Assembly: GCF_047607725.1 (NCBI RefSeq)
Contig: NZ_JBLKSS010000121.1
Location: 1 to 45,232, forward strand
From: JBLKSS01 sp047607725
Lineage (GTDB): Bacteria; Pseudomonadota; Gammaproteobacteria; Enterobacterales; Enterobacteriaceae
Reading direction: 5' to 3'
DNA length: 45,232 bases
Shown: one piece after another, positions 30,664-40,099 of the stretch
Layout: every line of letters starts with the position of its first letter
Numbering within the stretch: the first letter of the stretch is position 1
Notes under the pieces: model-generated
Told to the model about the DNA's origin: nothing
The model's input: only the letters and a program-made list of their open reading frames with translations
Databases searched by the model: none
Made by a program: the position numbers and the translations under genes

Positions 30664-31098
30664 ATGCTTACGAATATTACCAGTGCCAATAGCGCACTGC
30701 GCATTGTGGTGCCCGAGTTTTACCCAGGGGGCTTCGATGTAGACGATTACGCCGCTGACAGCATGTTTGAAACCGCCGCGCTTGAAATGGCTGAAGATCT
30801 GATGTCCGCGGACGGCAAGTACCACGCCGGTTTTGTCTTCAATCCGACCGAGTTGACGCTCAGCTTGACGCCGACCTCGTCAGCCGCGACGCGGTTTGAT
30901 AACTGGTATGCCGCCCAGCGCGCCGCTATCACGATCTTCGCCTGTAATGCCATCTTGTCCATACCGGCCCTGGAAGCCAAATACAGCTTCGTTAACGGGG
31001 TGCTGTATTCCTGGCCCCCAGCCCCAGTAGGGCAACGTATTCTTGGCGCGCGCCAGGCCGTTTTTCATTTTGAGTCGGTGACCCGGAGTGCCCTGTAA
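30664..31098 (+). CDS. Tail tube protein (DUF3277)
   Basis: 144 residues, beta-barrel type. PEFYPGGFDVDDYAADSMFE and the conserved VFNPTELTLSLTPTSSAATR are DUF3277 features. It polymerises into the inner tube. Its gene follows the sheath and its stop overlaps the chaperone start (TAATG). Confidence 0.88.
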   Translation: MLTNITSANSALRIVVPEFYPGGFDVDDYAADSMFETAALEMAEDLMSADGKYHAGFVFNPTELTLSLTPTSSAATRFDNWYAAQRAAITIFACNAILSIPALEAKYSFVNGVLYSWPPAPVGQRILGARQAVFHFESVTRSAL

Positions 31099-31520
31099 TG
31101 CGAAAAACACATGAGTATGTCGTGAAAGAGCAAAACCGTGATGCGGGCAAGGTGTTTATCATCACCGAAATGTCCGCCGTGGCGGGCGAAGATTTGGCTG
31201 AAGAGATGTTCAGAGTCATGGGCCAGTCACGTTTTTACAGCATTCCGCCCGAGGTGGTGCAGATGGGCACGGCGGGGTTGGCGACAGTCGGCCTGGCGGC
31301 CCTTGCCAATGCAGATCGTGAGGCGGCCAGGCTTATCAGCCAGCGACTGTTGTCCACGGTGAAAATACGGATTGAGCATGAGGGCAAGGTGATAGAGCGG
31401 GCGCTAGATCCTGATAATGATTTTGAGGAGATTTCTACCCTGCGCGCGCTTAAAGATAACGTTTTCAGGCTCAATTTCGATTTTTTAACCGTCGCCGCCG
31501 AATCGACTACCCCTGCCTGA
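31098..31520 (+). CDS. Tail assembly chaperone, short form
   Basis: 140 residues. SRFYSIPPEVVQMGTAGLAT and FEEISTLRALKDNVFRLNFD. Member of the two-frame chaperone class of long-tailed phages (lambda G analogue). It holds the tape measure before tube growth. A slippery heptamer near its end sends some ribosomes into the -1 frame to make the long form. Confidence 0.8.
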   Translation: MRKTHEYVVKEQNRDAGKVFIITEMSAVAGEDLAEEMFRVMGQSRFYSIPPEVVQMGTAGLATVGLAALANADREAARLISQRLLSTVKIRIEHEGKVIERALDPDNDFEEISTLRALKDNVFRLNFDFLTVAAESTTPA

Positions 31521-31732
31521 GAGACGGCGGCAGTCCCTCGTCACTGGTCACGACCCGCAATATCTCCCCGCATATCGCTGCCGTGGTGCGTTCAGGTAAA
31601 GCGCGCTTGATTGAGCTGCAGCGGGATTACAGCGTGAAAGATCTGTGGGATTTTTTGGAAATGATAGCGGTGGAAAGCCATAACCACGCTGCCTGGCAGC
31701 ATTACAGCGAGGTCAACCATGGACGTCGATGA
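31098..31732 (+). CDS. Tail assembly chaperone, long form made by -1 frameshift
   Basis: After a -1 shift at 31481-31487 the open frame runs without stops to TGA 31730-31732. It adds a tail that includes LVTTRNISPHIAAVV and YSVKDLWDFLEMIAVESHNH, a segment typical of the second part (GT analogue) of such chaperones. The end overlaps the tape-measure start by 14 bases. The second frame has no start codon of its own at a sensible place, which also argues for frameshifting. Confidence 0.85.
31481..31531 (+). promoter_or_regulatory. Programmed -1 frameshift signal
   Basis: Slippery heptamer T-TTT-TTA at 31481-31487 lies in the right phase (codons GAT TTT TTA). Six bases later GCCGCC (31494-31499) can pair with GGCGGC (31526-31531), giving the downstream stem expected of a bacterial frameshift site. 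Confidence 0.82.
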
Positions 31733-33567
31733 GTATGTCTATGTCTACCGGGTAGACGCCCGCGATTTTCTTAACAACAAAAAGAAAATCGTCATTGCCC
31801 TGGATGATCTGGATAAACACTTGGTACACAGTGGAAAACAGGTCAGTGTGCTCAGTAAAAAGGTGGCCGCCAGTGGGCGGGAGGGGGTCAACGCCTTTTC
31901 TGCGCTATCCAAGGCGGCGTTGGGTTTCTTTGGCGCTTCCCTGACGCTTGGCGGCATAACGGGCCTGCTGGGCGGCATGTCGCGCACCCTGACCCAGCTG
32001 GGAAATCAGTCTGCCTTATCTGGCTATCCCGGCACAACGCCTTGATGGGCTGTCTCGTGCCGCAGAAGCCGCCGGCAGCAGTACCGGCGCATTGATGACG
32101 CAGCTAAAAAACCTGCGCGATTCACAGGCATGGCTACGTGCCGGTATTACGGATGTCAATGACTATACGCTGGCGTTATCACAGCTACAGGGCGTCACCG
32201 GGGTAGACATTATCGGTGCGACATCGCCCGATGAGGCCTTCGCGCGTGTTGGCCAGGCATTGCGATCGCTCAAAAACGCCGATCTGCGTCTGCAATACGC
32301 TAACCGGCTCGGACTCGACGCGGGCTTGCAACGCAGCATTAACGACCAGACATTTGACCGTAACGCCAGCACATTTACCCGCAATTCACGTTTGACCCCC
32401 ACGCTGATTGCCCAGGCACAACGGGTCAATGCCCAGCTCGAAGATCTGAAGCAACAGATGGGTATTTTAAGCCTGCAGGCGTACGACGCCATTATCCCGA
32501 TAGCCGAAGCGCTGATGCCCATACTGAAAGACCTGATTAAATATGTTGCCGATCATGGCGATGATATTGCGGCCTTTTTCAAATCAGGGGCGGCAGGCAT
32601 CCAGAACTTTACGGCGGCGGTCGGCGGTGCGGAAAATGCCATGAAGCTGCTGCTAGCAGCCTGGGTAGCGGTCAAAGCAAAAGGATTATTGACGGGTGGC
32701 GCGGCGGGAGCGGCTGGCAGGGCAGGGGCCCTCGGAGCGGCCCTCACGGCAACCGGCGCGTATGTGACCACCGCATCGGGCGTGGAGGTGTGGGAGCGAC
32801 TCAAGGCATTAAAAGACGGACGACATTATGGCGGGATCGCCACACAAAGCGAAGAGATGCGTGAGCTTGCACGGCTGAAGCGTCACAATCTGGCGGTAAA
32901 CAGCGCTCAGGTTGAACAGCATGCACAGTCTGCTCGCCTATCGAGGGGGATCCGCAACAACAATCCCGGCAACATTGAGTTTAGGGGGCAGCAGGGGGCG
33001 ACGGGGAGTGATGGGCGCTATGCCATCTTCGAGACACCCTACACGGGGATCAAGGCGCTATCGGGACAGTTGATGCGCTATTACAGCGGACAAACCACCG
33101 GGCGGCCATTGCGCACCGTTAACGATATTATCTCTACGTGGGCACCGGCCGGTGAAAATAATACCGCCGCCTATATTACGCAGGTCTCCAAGGCGCTGGG
33201 TGTTGAGGCGCATACGCGACTTGACCTTAATGATAACGCCGTGATGCAAAAACTGGTGTCGGCCATTATTCGGCATGAAAACGGCACTAACCCTTATGAC
33301 GCATTGACCCTTGCCAAGGCGGTAGCAGACAGTCGTACCGACAATCCGCAGATGGCAGCGTACTACCCGCAGCAGCAACGCGCTCTCCAACAGGCGCAGA
33401 CGGTCAATCATAGCCAGCGTGTCAGCCATACCGTAACGGAAAATCATATTCAGAACGTGAATGTGACGACGAACACGGCACAGGCTGATGTGCTGCTCGA
33501 GCAGATACAGCAAAAGGCGCGCCAATCGCAGCTGACCGCGCCGTATATCAGCGGCGTCATGCCGTAA
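31719..33567 (+). pseudogene. Tail tape measure protein with C-terminal lytic domain, frameshifted
   Basis: Reads MDVDEYVYVYRVDARDFLNN in frame until about 32015, where one extra base shifts the frame (span is one over a multiple of three). The next frame continues IPAQRLDGLSRAAEAAGSST to the end, about 616 residues in total. Near residue 410 starts a muramidase-like domain (RGIRNNNPGNIEFRG, then YAIFETPYTGIKAL), used to cross peptidoglycan during DNA entry. The protein sets tail length; at 616 residues the tail would be short. As read, no full protein is made. Confidence 0.82.
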
Positions 33568-33577
33568 AGGGGGCCCT

Positions 33578-34384
33578 ATGGCGTTCGTTAATCGCAATAT
33601 ACTGAATATCAATGCCGCCACCCTGTTCAATGCCTTGGGCGGTGGCAGTCCACTCAGTATCATCAACAGTATCGTCGGGGCGTCTTACCGTATTCTAAAG
33701 CATAAGACGTCAGAAAACGCATTAAGGTTTGATGGCGTCGTGGCGCTGCAGCCCACCAAAGGGGCAAGCATTCTTACTGCACCCGTGGCCCAAGGCCAGT
33801 ACGGTGCCTTCAACAAGATCCAGTCGCCCGGCAAGCTGACAGTCAGGGTGGCGATTAACGGCTTTACCGGATATGCCTGCTCAATACCAAATCTGGCTAA
33901 CCTGACGCTGACCAGCCAAAGAGATATCCTGGCGGCCATCGACGACATGATCGCCAATACCGATCTGTACGATATTGAAACACCGAAAGAAACGTTTGTC
34001 AGCTATGATCTGGTGGGCAAGGACTACAGCGTGACGGCAAGAAACGGCGTCACCTTGCTGGTCGTGGATCTATTTTTTCAGGAAGTGATACAGGCGACCG
34101 AGGTCGTGCTGTCCTCCCCGGCGACGCGTAACCGCCCTGCCGCCAATGCCACGGCGAAGAGTGCCAGTGCGGTCACTGAATCGGTACCCGGTAATACCCG
34201 CAGTGTGAGTTTGGATACAGTGAAAGCGGTACGGACATCACAGGCACGCAGCGGGCAGCCTGTTCCCGCGCCGGGCTTTACCAGCGCACTCAAGACAGTC
34301 GGGCAATCGCCGCAGGCGGTCGGTAGCGCCACCGGTAACGCCCTTCGTCAAGATATTCACGCTATCGCGCAAGGACTTTTCTGA
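33578..34384 (+). CDS. Baseplate protein with Dit-like N-terminal domain
   Basis: 268 residues. N-terminal NINAATLFNALGGGSPLSII and the beta-rich YKIL-to-DLFFQEVIQA region resemble the Dit-like tail proteins downstream of tape measures in this group. The last 80 residues are Ala/Ser/Thr-rich and flexible. Likely a hub component that joins tube to baseplate. Confidence 0.7.
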   Translation: MAFVNRNILNINAATLFNALGGGSPLSIINSIVGASYRILKHKTSENALRFDGVVALQPTKGASILTAPVAQGQYGAFNKIQSPGKLTVRVAINGFTGYACSIPNLANLTLTSQRDILAAIDDMIANTDLYDIETPKETFVSYDLVGKDYSVTARNGVTLLVVDLFFQEVIQATEVVLSSPATRNRPAANATAKSASAVTESVPGNTRSVSLDTVKAVRTSQARSGQPVPAPGFTSALKTVGQSPQAVGSATGNALRQDIHAIAQGLF

Positions 34385-34689
34385 TGCTGGAGATGTCACT
34401 TAGCCCCCTGAAGGCCCAGCAGTTTACTGTGGGGCTGGCGGGGCAATCCTGCCTTATCCGCCTGTTTCAAATGCCCAACGGCCTTTATCTGGATTTGACG
34501 GTAGAGGGCAAGCCGTTGCTTCAGGGGATCCCCTGCCTGAATATGAGCCGTCTGGTGCGATATGGTTATCTGGGCTTTGCCGGTGACCTGTTTTTTTCAG
34601 ACCGGGAAGGGACGGAGGATCCGGTTTGGTCACAGCTGGGCGATCGCTTCCGGCTTTTTTATCTGACGGCGGATGAACTGAATGTATGA
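34384..34689 (+). CDS. Baseplate plug protein
   Basis: 101 residues. AGQSCLIRLFQMPNGLYLDL, then GIPCLNMSRLVRYGYLGFAG and a Gly-Thr-Glu-Asp-Pro turn. Matches the small baseplate plug family (DUF6983 type) between the Dit-like and hub genes. ATG overlaps the previous stop. Confidence 0.75.
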   Translation: MLEMSLSPLKAQQFTVGLAGQSCLIRLFQMPNGLYLDLTVEGKPLLQGIPCLNMSRLVRYGYLGFAGDLFFSDREGTEDPVWSQLGDRFRLFYLTADELNV

Positions 34690-35563
34690 GCATAAAACAT
34701 TAAGTGTGCGTTTTACGCTGACTCAGGGGGCTTTCGATAACCACAATACCGATGAAATTACCCTGAGCAACGTCAAGGCGCAGGTGATCATGCGCGCCTG
34801 TACCGGAATACAGGGTTTTACCGCCGAGATCACCCTGCGCGGGTTGTCGCTAACACTCTTGTCGATGCTCTCCAGCAAGGGGCAAGGTATCTATACTGGC
34901 TCACCGGACACGCTGCGGATCGGCCTTTATCATAAAGACGGGCAGATTTTTCAGGGAGGCATTGTGTCGGCGTGGGCGGATATGAATGCCGCTCCAGAGC
35001 CGGCCCTTCACCTCTATGCGGTGGCCGCGCTGGCGGCAAGACAGCGGGCGGCGGCCCCCTTTACCCATCAGGACGCAGTGAAACTGACCCGTATGCTGAG
35101 CGCCATCGCCCGTGCCGCCGGTATGGGGGTGGATCTGCACGATGTGTCCGGTGTGGCCAATAATCCCTATTACGAGGGCAGCCCCTTTGAGCAACTGATC
35201 CATATCTGTCTCGATTACCGCCTCAGCGCCTTTGTGGATGAGCAGAATACGTTTCATGCCTGGGTAAAACAACGTGATGGCCTGCGTCCGCACATCAGCC
35301 CGGCACATGGCCTGATTGGTTACCCGGTCTTTACCCCCCGCGGGATCCTGTTTAATACCGTCTACTCCCCGATGCTGAGTGTGGGCAGGGCGGTTTATCT
35401 TGAGACTGAATTACCGAATGCCACAGGCAACTACATTATTTTTGCCGCCGATCATGTGCTGACCACCTGGAGCGAAGGCGGGGTGTGGCAAACGGTCTGC
35501 CAGGCAACCAAGGAGAGTGTCACCGATGACAACGCCGTATATCAGCGCGGAATACAGCAATAG
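34682..35563 (+). CDS. Baseplate hub protein
   Basis: 293 residues. LSNVKAQVIMRACTGIQGFT and LRIGLYHKDGQIFQGGIVSA, with a central gp27-like helix region (AAPFTHQDAVKLTRMLSAIA) and GSPFEQLIHICLDYRLSAFV. It forms the trimeric hub beneath the tube on which the spike sits. Overlaps both neighbours. Confidence 0.75.
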   Translation: MYEHKTLSVRFTLTQGAFDNHNTDEITLSNVKAQVIMRACTGIQGFTAEITLRGLSLTLLSMLSSKGQGIYTGSPDTLRIGLYHKDGQIFQGGIVSAWADMNAAPEPALHLYAVAALAARQRAAAPFTHQDAVKLTRMLSAIARAAGMGVDLHDVSGVANNPYYEGSPFEQLIHICLDYRLSAFVDEQNTFHAWVKQRDGLRPHISPAHGLIGYPVFTPRGILFNTVYSPMLSVGRAVYLETELPNATGNYIIFAADHVLTTWSEGGVWQTVCQATKESVTDDNAVYQRGIQQ

Positions 35564-36212
35564 CGATGCGGGCAGTATTGAATTTATGATTGAAAAAATG
35601 CTGTCCGGCAAGGTGTTTATTGAGCTGGCGTGCGTCAATGCCTGTGATCCGGCGGCACAAACTGTCGATGTGACCCCGCTGGTTAACCGCGCCGATCCCG
35701 AGGGCAAACCGATAACGCACGGCACGGTCTACGGTGTCCGTTTCCTGCGCTGGCAATGTGGCGGGAGTGCTATCATCATGAACCCGGAGCCGGGGGATAT
35801 CGGGCTGTTTGCCGTCTGTGACCGGGATATCAGCCTGGTTGTCGCCAACCGCAGGGGGGCGTTGGCGGGTAGCCAGCGTCGCCACTCGCGCACGGACGGT
35901 GTTTATCTGGGCGGTCTGCTGAATGCCTTTCCAACGCAATATCTGGAGCTGGCGAAAAACGCGATCAATATCGTTACCCCCAATCCGGTCAATGTTTCTT
36001 GCCACCATGCCACCCTCAAGGCCCCGGAAGGGGTGACCATTGATACGCCGCTCGCGGCCTTCACGGGGGATATCGTTGACCATGCCGGCAGTAATAGCGT
36101 GTCGCTCAAAGACTTGCGCGACCATTTTAATGCCCACCGGCACGACGTACAGGGTGTGGAGAGCGGCAGCAGTCGCGTCACGTCTGCACCGCCCGATATT
36201 CCGACGGAGTAA
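35526..36212 (+). CDS. Baseplate spike protein (Gp138 N-terminal domain)
   Basis: 228 residues from ATG 35526 (AAGGAG upstream); a GTG three codons earlier is possible. An OB-fold Gp138-type domain covers about 20-115 (KVFIELACVNACDPAAQTVD, GDIGLFAVCDRDISL). It is followed by a short beta-helix-like part and an end with HRHDVQGVESGSSR, a His motif that could bind metal at the tip. Pierces the outer membrane. Confidence 0.8.
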   Translation: MTTPYISAEYSNSDAGSIEFMIEKMLSGKVFIELACVNACDPAAQTVDVTPLVNRADPEGKPITHGTVYGVRFLRWQCGGSAIIMNPEPGDIGLFAVCDRDISLVVANRRGALAGSQRRHSRTDGVYLGGLLNAFPTQYLELAKNAINIVTPNPVNVSCHHATLKAPEGVTIDTPLAAFTGDIVDHAGSNSVSLKDLRDHFNAHRHDVQGVESGSSRVTSAPPDIPTE

Positions 36213-36214
36213 GC

Positions 36215-36574
36215 ATGCTAACACAATCACTGAAATTGAATTCACAGACGTGGGATATCACGCTGGACGGGGCCGGTCATCTTGCCACGGTGTCCGAGGC
36301 GGCCGCAGTGGCACAGGACGTGGCGAGCGCCTGTAAAACGTTTTTAGGCGAGGTGTGGTTCAATGACAAGCTTGGCATACCGTGGATGAGTGAAATACTG
36401 GGTAAGCCCACCACGACCACCTTTATCCAGGCGCAGCTTGAACAACAGGCGATGAGACTGCCCTACGGGGCGCTGGCCAGAGCCACAGTAATAGCCCATC
36501 GTGATAAGCGCGGGGCCAGCGGCGTTATCGCGGTGGTCGATACGCATGGAGAAAGCAGCCAGGTGTCTTTATGA
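36215..36574 (+). CDS. Baseplate wedge protein (gp25/W-like)
   Basis: 119 residues. NSQTWDITLDGAGHLATVSE, then ACKTFLGEVWFNDKLGIPWM and EILGKP, the gp25-like lysozyme-fold core of contractile baseplates. It nucleates sheath polymerisation. Stop overlaps the baseplate J start. Confidence 0.82.
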   Translation: MLTQSLKLNSQTWDITLDGAGHLATVSEAAAVAQDVASACKTFLGEVWFNDKLGIPWMSEILGKPTTTTFIQAQLEQQAMRLPYGALARATVIAHRDKRGASGVIAVVDTHGESSQVSL

Positions 36575-37809
36575 ACGAGAAAACCTTAACGACTGCGGTA
36601 CCGGGCGTCACGCTCACCTCAGCGGGTCTGGCTATTCCCGATATTGCCGATGTGCTGGCGGGTCGCCTGGCGGATTTTGATGCTGCGCTGGGCGGTGGCA
36701 TGAGTCGCGAACTGACTACACCACAGGGGCAGATAGCCAGCAGCGAAGCGGAAATCATTGCCGAGGTGTATGACCGGCTGCTGTGCCTGTTTAACCAGAT
36801 TAACCCGGATTATGCCGCCGGGCGTTTTCAGGATGGCATCGGGCGGCTTTATTTTCTGACGCGCATTGCCGGACGGGGCACCCTGGTGACGGCGACCTGT
36901 AGTGGCGCGGTGGGGGCGGTCATTCCCGCGGGCAGTCTGGCGCAAGATACGCGCGGCTATCAGTATGTTGCGGTCAATGCTGCCACCCTGCCCGCGAGCG
37001 GCAGCGCTGAGGTGCTGTTTCAGAATACGACCCAGGGGCCGATCCCCTGTGGTGCCGGGGAGTTAATCCAGATTTACCGGGCAGTACCGGGTTGGTCGGC
37101 CATCACGAATCACGCCGCGGGCGTGTTGGGCAATGAGGTCGAAGGCCGTACGGCGTTTGAAGCGCGCCGGCGTCGTTCTGTCGCCGCGAATGCACGCAAT
37201 CTGGATGTGTCTCTTCAGGCGGCGCTCTTGGCGGTGCCCGGCGTGACCGACGCCTATGTCTGGTCAAATCGCAAGAGCGAGGCCGTGACAAGGGGTGCGA
37301 CGGGATTTTCCGTGGCCCCGCATTCGGTCTACATTGGTGTTTATGGCGGTGCACAGGCCGATATTGCCCAGGCTATTTTCAACAACAAGGCACCCGGTTG
37401 TGAGATGAACGGCGATACGCATTACACCGTTCAGCATACCGAGGGCTACAGCCCACCATATCCCGAATACGCCTTGCAGTGGCAGACGGCAAAGCCCACC
37501 ACGGTGTCTTTTCGGGTGACGCTGCAAAATCAGCGCACAGAGCTGCCCGCCGATACCGATAGTCGTATCCAGCAGGCGATTATCAAGACCTTTACCGGGC
37601 AGGACGATATCAACGCCGCCGCGACCATCGGGGCGCTTATCCCTGCCGGGCGGTTTTATGCCGGTGTGGCGGCGGTTGACCCGGTCAGGCTGAATATTGC
37701 AGTGATAGAGTTATCGCTGGACGCTCAGCACTGGTCGTCGGGGGTGACGCTGGGCATTGACCAGGTGCCGGTGACGTCAGAGACGGCTATTCAGGTGGTG
37801 ACGGCATGA
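36571..37809 (+). CDS. Baseplate J-like wedge protein
   Basis: 412 residues of the Baseplate_J family: GMSRELTTPQGQIASSEAEI, NPDYAAGRFQDGIGRLYFLT and GRTAFEARRRRSVAANARNL, the last being the most conserved segment. It is a main wedge component, comparable to T4 gp6 or P2 J. ATGA overlaps at both ends. Confidence 0.92.
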   Translation: MNEKTLTTAVPGVTLTSAGLAIPDIADVLAGRLADFDAALGGGMSRELTTPQGQIASSEAEIIAEVYDRLLCLFNQINPDYAAGRFQDGIGRLYFLTRIAGRGTLVTATCSGAVGAVIPAGSLAQDTRGYQYVAVNAATLPASGSAEVLFQNTTQGPIPCGAGELIQIYRAVPGWSAITNHAAGVLGNEVEGRTAFEARRRRSVAANARNLDVSLQAALLAVPGVTDAYVWSNRKSEAVTRGATGFSVAPHSVYIGVYGGAQADIAQAIFNNKAPGCEMNGDTHYTVQHTEGYSPPYPEYALQWQTAKPTTVSFRVTLQNQRTELPADTDSRIQQAIIKTFTGQDDINAAATIGALIPAGRFYAGVAAVDPVRLNIAVIELSLDAQHWSSGVTLGIDQVPVTSETAIQVVTA

Positions 37810-38444
37810 ACTACCTGAAGACGATACAGGCGCAGTATGCGGCATCACCGGCATTAAATGCTGTGATAGCCACCTTTGAGCAGGCCGTCAGTCTCGAGCG
37901 CTTTACCGACACCTTTTTAACGGCGGTATGGGACATCGAGACGGCACAAACCTATGGTCTGGATATCTGGGGAAAAATTGTCGGCGTGTCGCGCTATCTG
38001 ACGGTGGAAGATACCCCGGATTATCTGGGCTTTGACGAGGCTGAAATTACCACCATTGACGGTTACCCGCAGCCGTTCGATGTGTCACCGTTTTACGCCG
38101 GGCTACAACCCTCATCGGTGGTCAGATTAACCGATGACGCCTACCGCAAGCTGATACGGGCAAAAGCCTTTAGCAATATTACCGATGCCACCATCCCGTC
38201 GATTAACCGCTTTTTGCGCATTCTGTTTACTGACCGGGGCAAGGTGTACTGCACCGACGGGCGGGATATGACCATGAACATTGTGTTCGAGTTTCCGCCG
38301 ACGCCGTCTGACCTGGCGATACTGAAAACGCTGGCAGTGATGCCGGTCCCGAGCGGGGTAGAGGTGAGATTTATCATTGCGCCGACGCCCAATCTGGGCT
38401 TTGCGGCAGACACCTATCCGATGGATGAGGGCACATTTTACTGA
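37806..38444 (+). CDS. DUF2612 baseplate/tail protein (gpI-like)
   Basis: 212 residues. IETAQTYGLDIWGKIVGVSR, YRKLIRAKAFSNITDATIPS and the C-terminal MPVPSGVEVRFIIAP are DUF2612 hallmarks. Lies between baseplate J and the fibre, like gpI of P2, and probably joins fibre to baseplate. Confidence 0.85.
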   Translation: MNYLKTIQAQYAASPALNAVIATFEQAVSLERFTDTFLTAVWDIETAQTYGLDIWGKIVGVSRYLTVEDTPDYLGFDEAEITTIDGYPQPFDVSPFYAGLQPSSVVRLTDDAYRKLIRAKAFSNITDATIPSINRFLRILFTDRGKVYCTDGRDMTMNIVFEFPPTPSDLAILKTLAVMPVPSGVEVRFIIAPTPNLGFAADTYPMDEGTFY

Positions 38445-38482
38445 ATGACCTGCGACATGCAGGTTTTTTTATGGGAGTTTAC

Positions 38483-39872
38483 ATGAAATCCAGCCATACC
38501 CCCACCAAACACGCGATACCGTTCGGGCAGAACGGCAACAAGCGTGATATCCCGCAGGACACCAAAACCGGCAGCGGTGAGGCCTCGTTGAGTCTGGGCT
38601 TTCCGCCTGAAACGATGGTGCCCAAAGTCTCAGGTGGCATTCCGCCCAGCGGCAAGGACTTTAACGGTATCCTCAATGAGCTCTCGGCGATGGGGCGCTG
38701 GGCCAATGCCGGGGCGGGCTACCCGTTTGATGCGGCGTTTGCCAAAGCCATCGGCGGTTACCCCGCCGGTGCGAAAATTCCGAACGCGGAGAACAGCGGC
38801 TTCTGGCTGAACACCGTCGATAACAATCTGGATAATCCCGAGGTGACAGACGGCCGGCTTACAGGCTGGGTACCGGCAGAAAACTACGGTATTGCCACGC
38901 TATCCGGGTTGTCAAAAGCGGATGTAACGCTGACTGCATTGCAGGCAGCTAAAGCGCGTATCGTGCTCTCTGGCGACCTGAAGGCCAATGTAGCGGTTAT
39001 CTTCCCCGCGTGGCAAAAGAGCTGGACGGGGGTGAATCAATGTACGGGCAGTGGCTCGCTGATTTGTCGTACGAAAGCGGGGGTGGGCGTTGTGGTGCCC
39101 AAGGGTGAGTCGAGAGAGATTGTTGGCGACGGCAGTGGCCTTGTGCAGCGTATCGTAAATGCAAGCACAACAGTTGCGGGCATTACCCAACTCAGCAGCG
39201 CCACAGACAGCGAGACGCTGACTGCGACACCAAAAGCTGTTAAGGCGATAGCTGATACTCTCAGCGGTGGCCGTCTGCTGAATATCCAGTCCTTCACCCA
39301 CAGCGGCACCTATACCCCCATACCGGGGACACGGAAAGTCCGCGTGAAATGCTGGGGCGCAGGCGGAGGCGGTGCGGGCATGTCCAAACAAAATCGGGGT
39401 TCGGTGTCCGGCGCGGGCCGGAGCCTATGCCGAAGCGTTACTGGATGCAACGTCGCTTTCGTCCGTGAGCATTGAAGTGGGTACTGGCGGCGCCGCCGCG
39501 CCCGCCGGCGTTTCACAGGATGGCGGCAATGGCGGTAGGTCGTCTTTTGGTACGCAGGTCACCTGTGGCGGCGGCGCAGGCGGTATAGTTGGGCAAGGTT
39601 TAGCCAAAGGCGGCGAGCCCTCAGGTGGAAACGTAATGATGGTCGGAGGGCAAGCCGGACAAGGTGGCACTTATACATCAGATATATTAAGTAATGGTGT
39701 TGGCGGGGCATCTTTTGGAGGTTATAACGCTTTACCACACGTTTCATTAAAAGGTGATGATGGATCTTTTCCGGGAGGAGGTGGAGCTATAGGGTCATAC
39801 GTTAATGATGATACCCAGTATGCTGCCGGGAAAGGTGGAGATGGTTTCATTATTTTAGAGGAATATTCATGA
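38483..39872 (+). pseudogene. Tail fibre with glycine-rich tip, frameshifted
   Basis: Starts MKSSHTPTKHAIPFGQNGNK after GGGAG. The shaft contains SSATDSETLTATPKAVKAIA, a phage fibre repeat, then TYTPIPGTRKVRVKCWGAGG. At about 39418 one extra C shifts the frame; the next frame gives AYAEALLDATSLSSVSIEVG and then runs such as GGNGGRSSFG, GGGAGG and GGEPSGGN, a polyglycine-type receptor-binding tip, to 39872. The span is one base over a multiple of three (about 463 residues). As read, the fibre lacks its tip. Confidence 0.82.
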
Positions 39873-40099
39873 TGAAAGATACAGGCTCGTATGCTTTGAT
39901 ACCAGAGGGTAGCAATCGAGTTGAAAATATTATTGTCGCCAGCGATGATTATCAACGCAAAGGCTATTACACCATCCGCTATGACGATACTATCTTTTGT
40001 CAGCCAGGAATGTTTTATGATAAAAAAAGTGGTATTTTTTATGATGATAAAAGCTTTACAAAAATAAATAAAATTAGTGTTGTTGAAAGGGGTCACTGA
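39869..40099 (+). CDS. Small protein after the tail fibre
   Basis: 76 residues. The NRVENIIVASDDYQRKGYYT and FCQPGMFYDKKSGIFYDD segments are like the short proteins following glycine-rich fibres in enterobacterial phages, possibly fibre-assembly helpers. ATGA overlap with the fibre frame; low GC at its end, next to the AT-rich conversion gene. Confidence 0.6.
   Translation: MMKDTGSYALIPEGSNRVENIIVASDDYQRKGYYTIRYDDTIFCQPGMFYDKKSGIFYDDKSFTKINKISVVERGH

Noticed and set aside
32092..33567. Separate gene starting at ATG 32092
   Set aside because: Coding similarity to the tape measure extends upstream of this ATG in the same frame to the frameshift point, so it is the rest of one gene.
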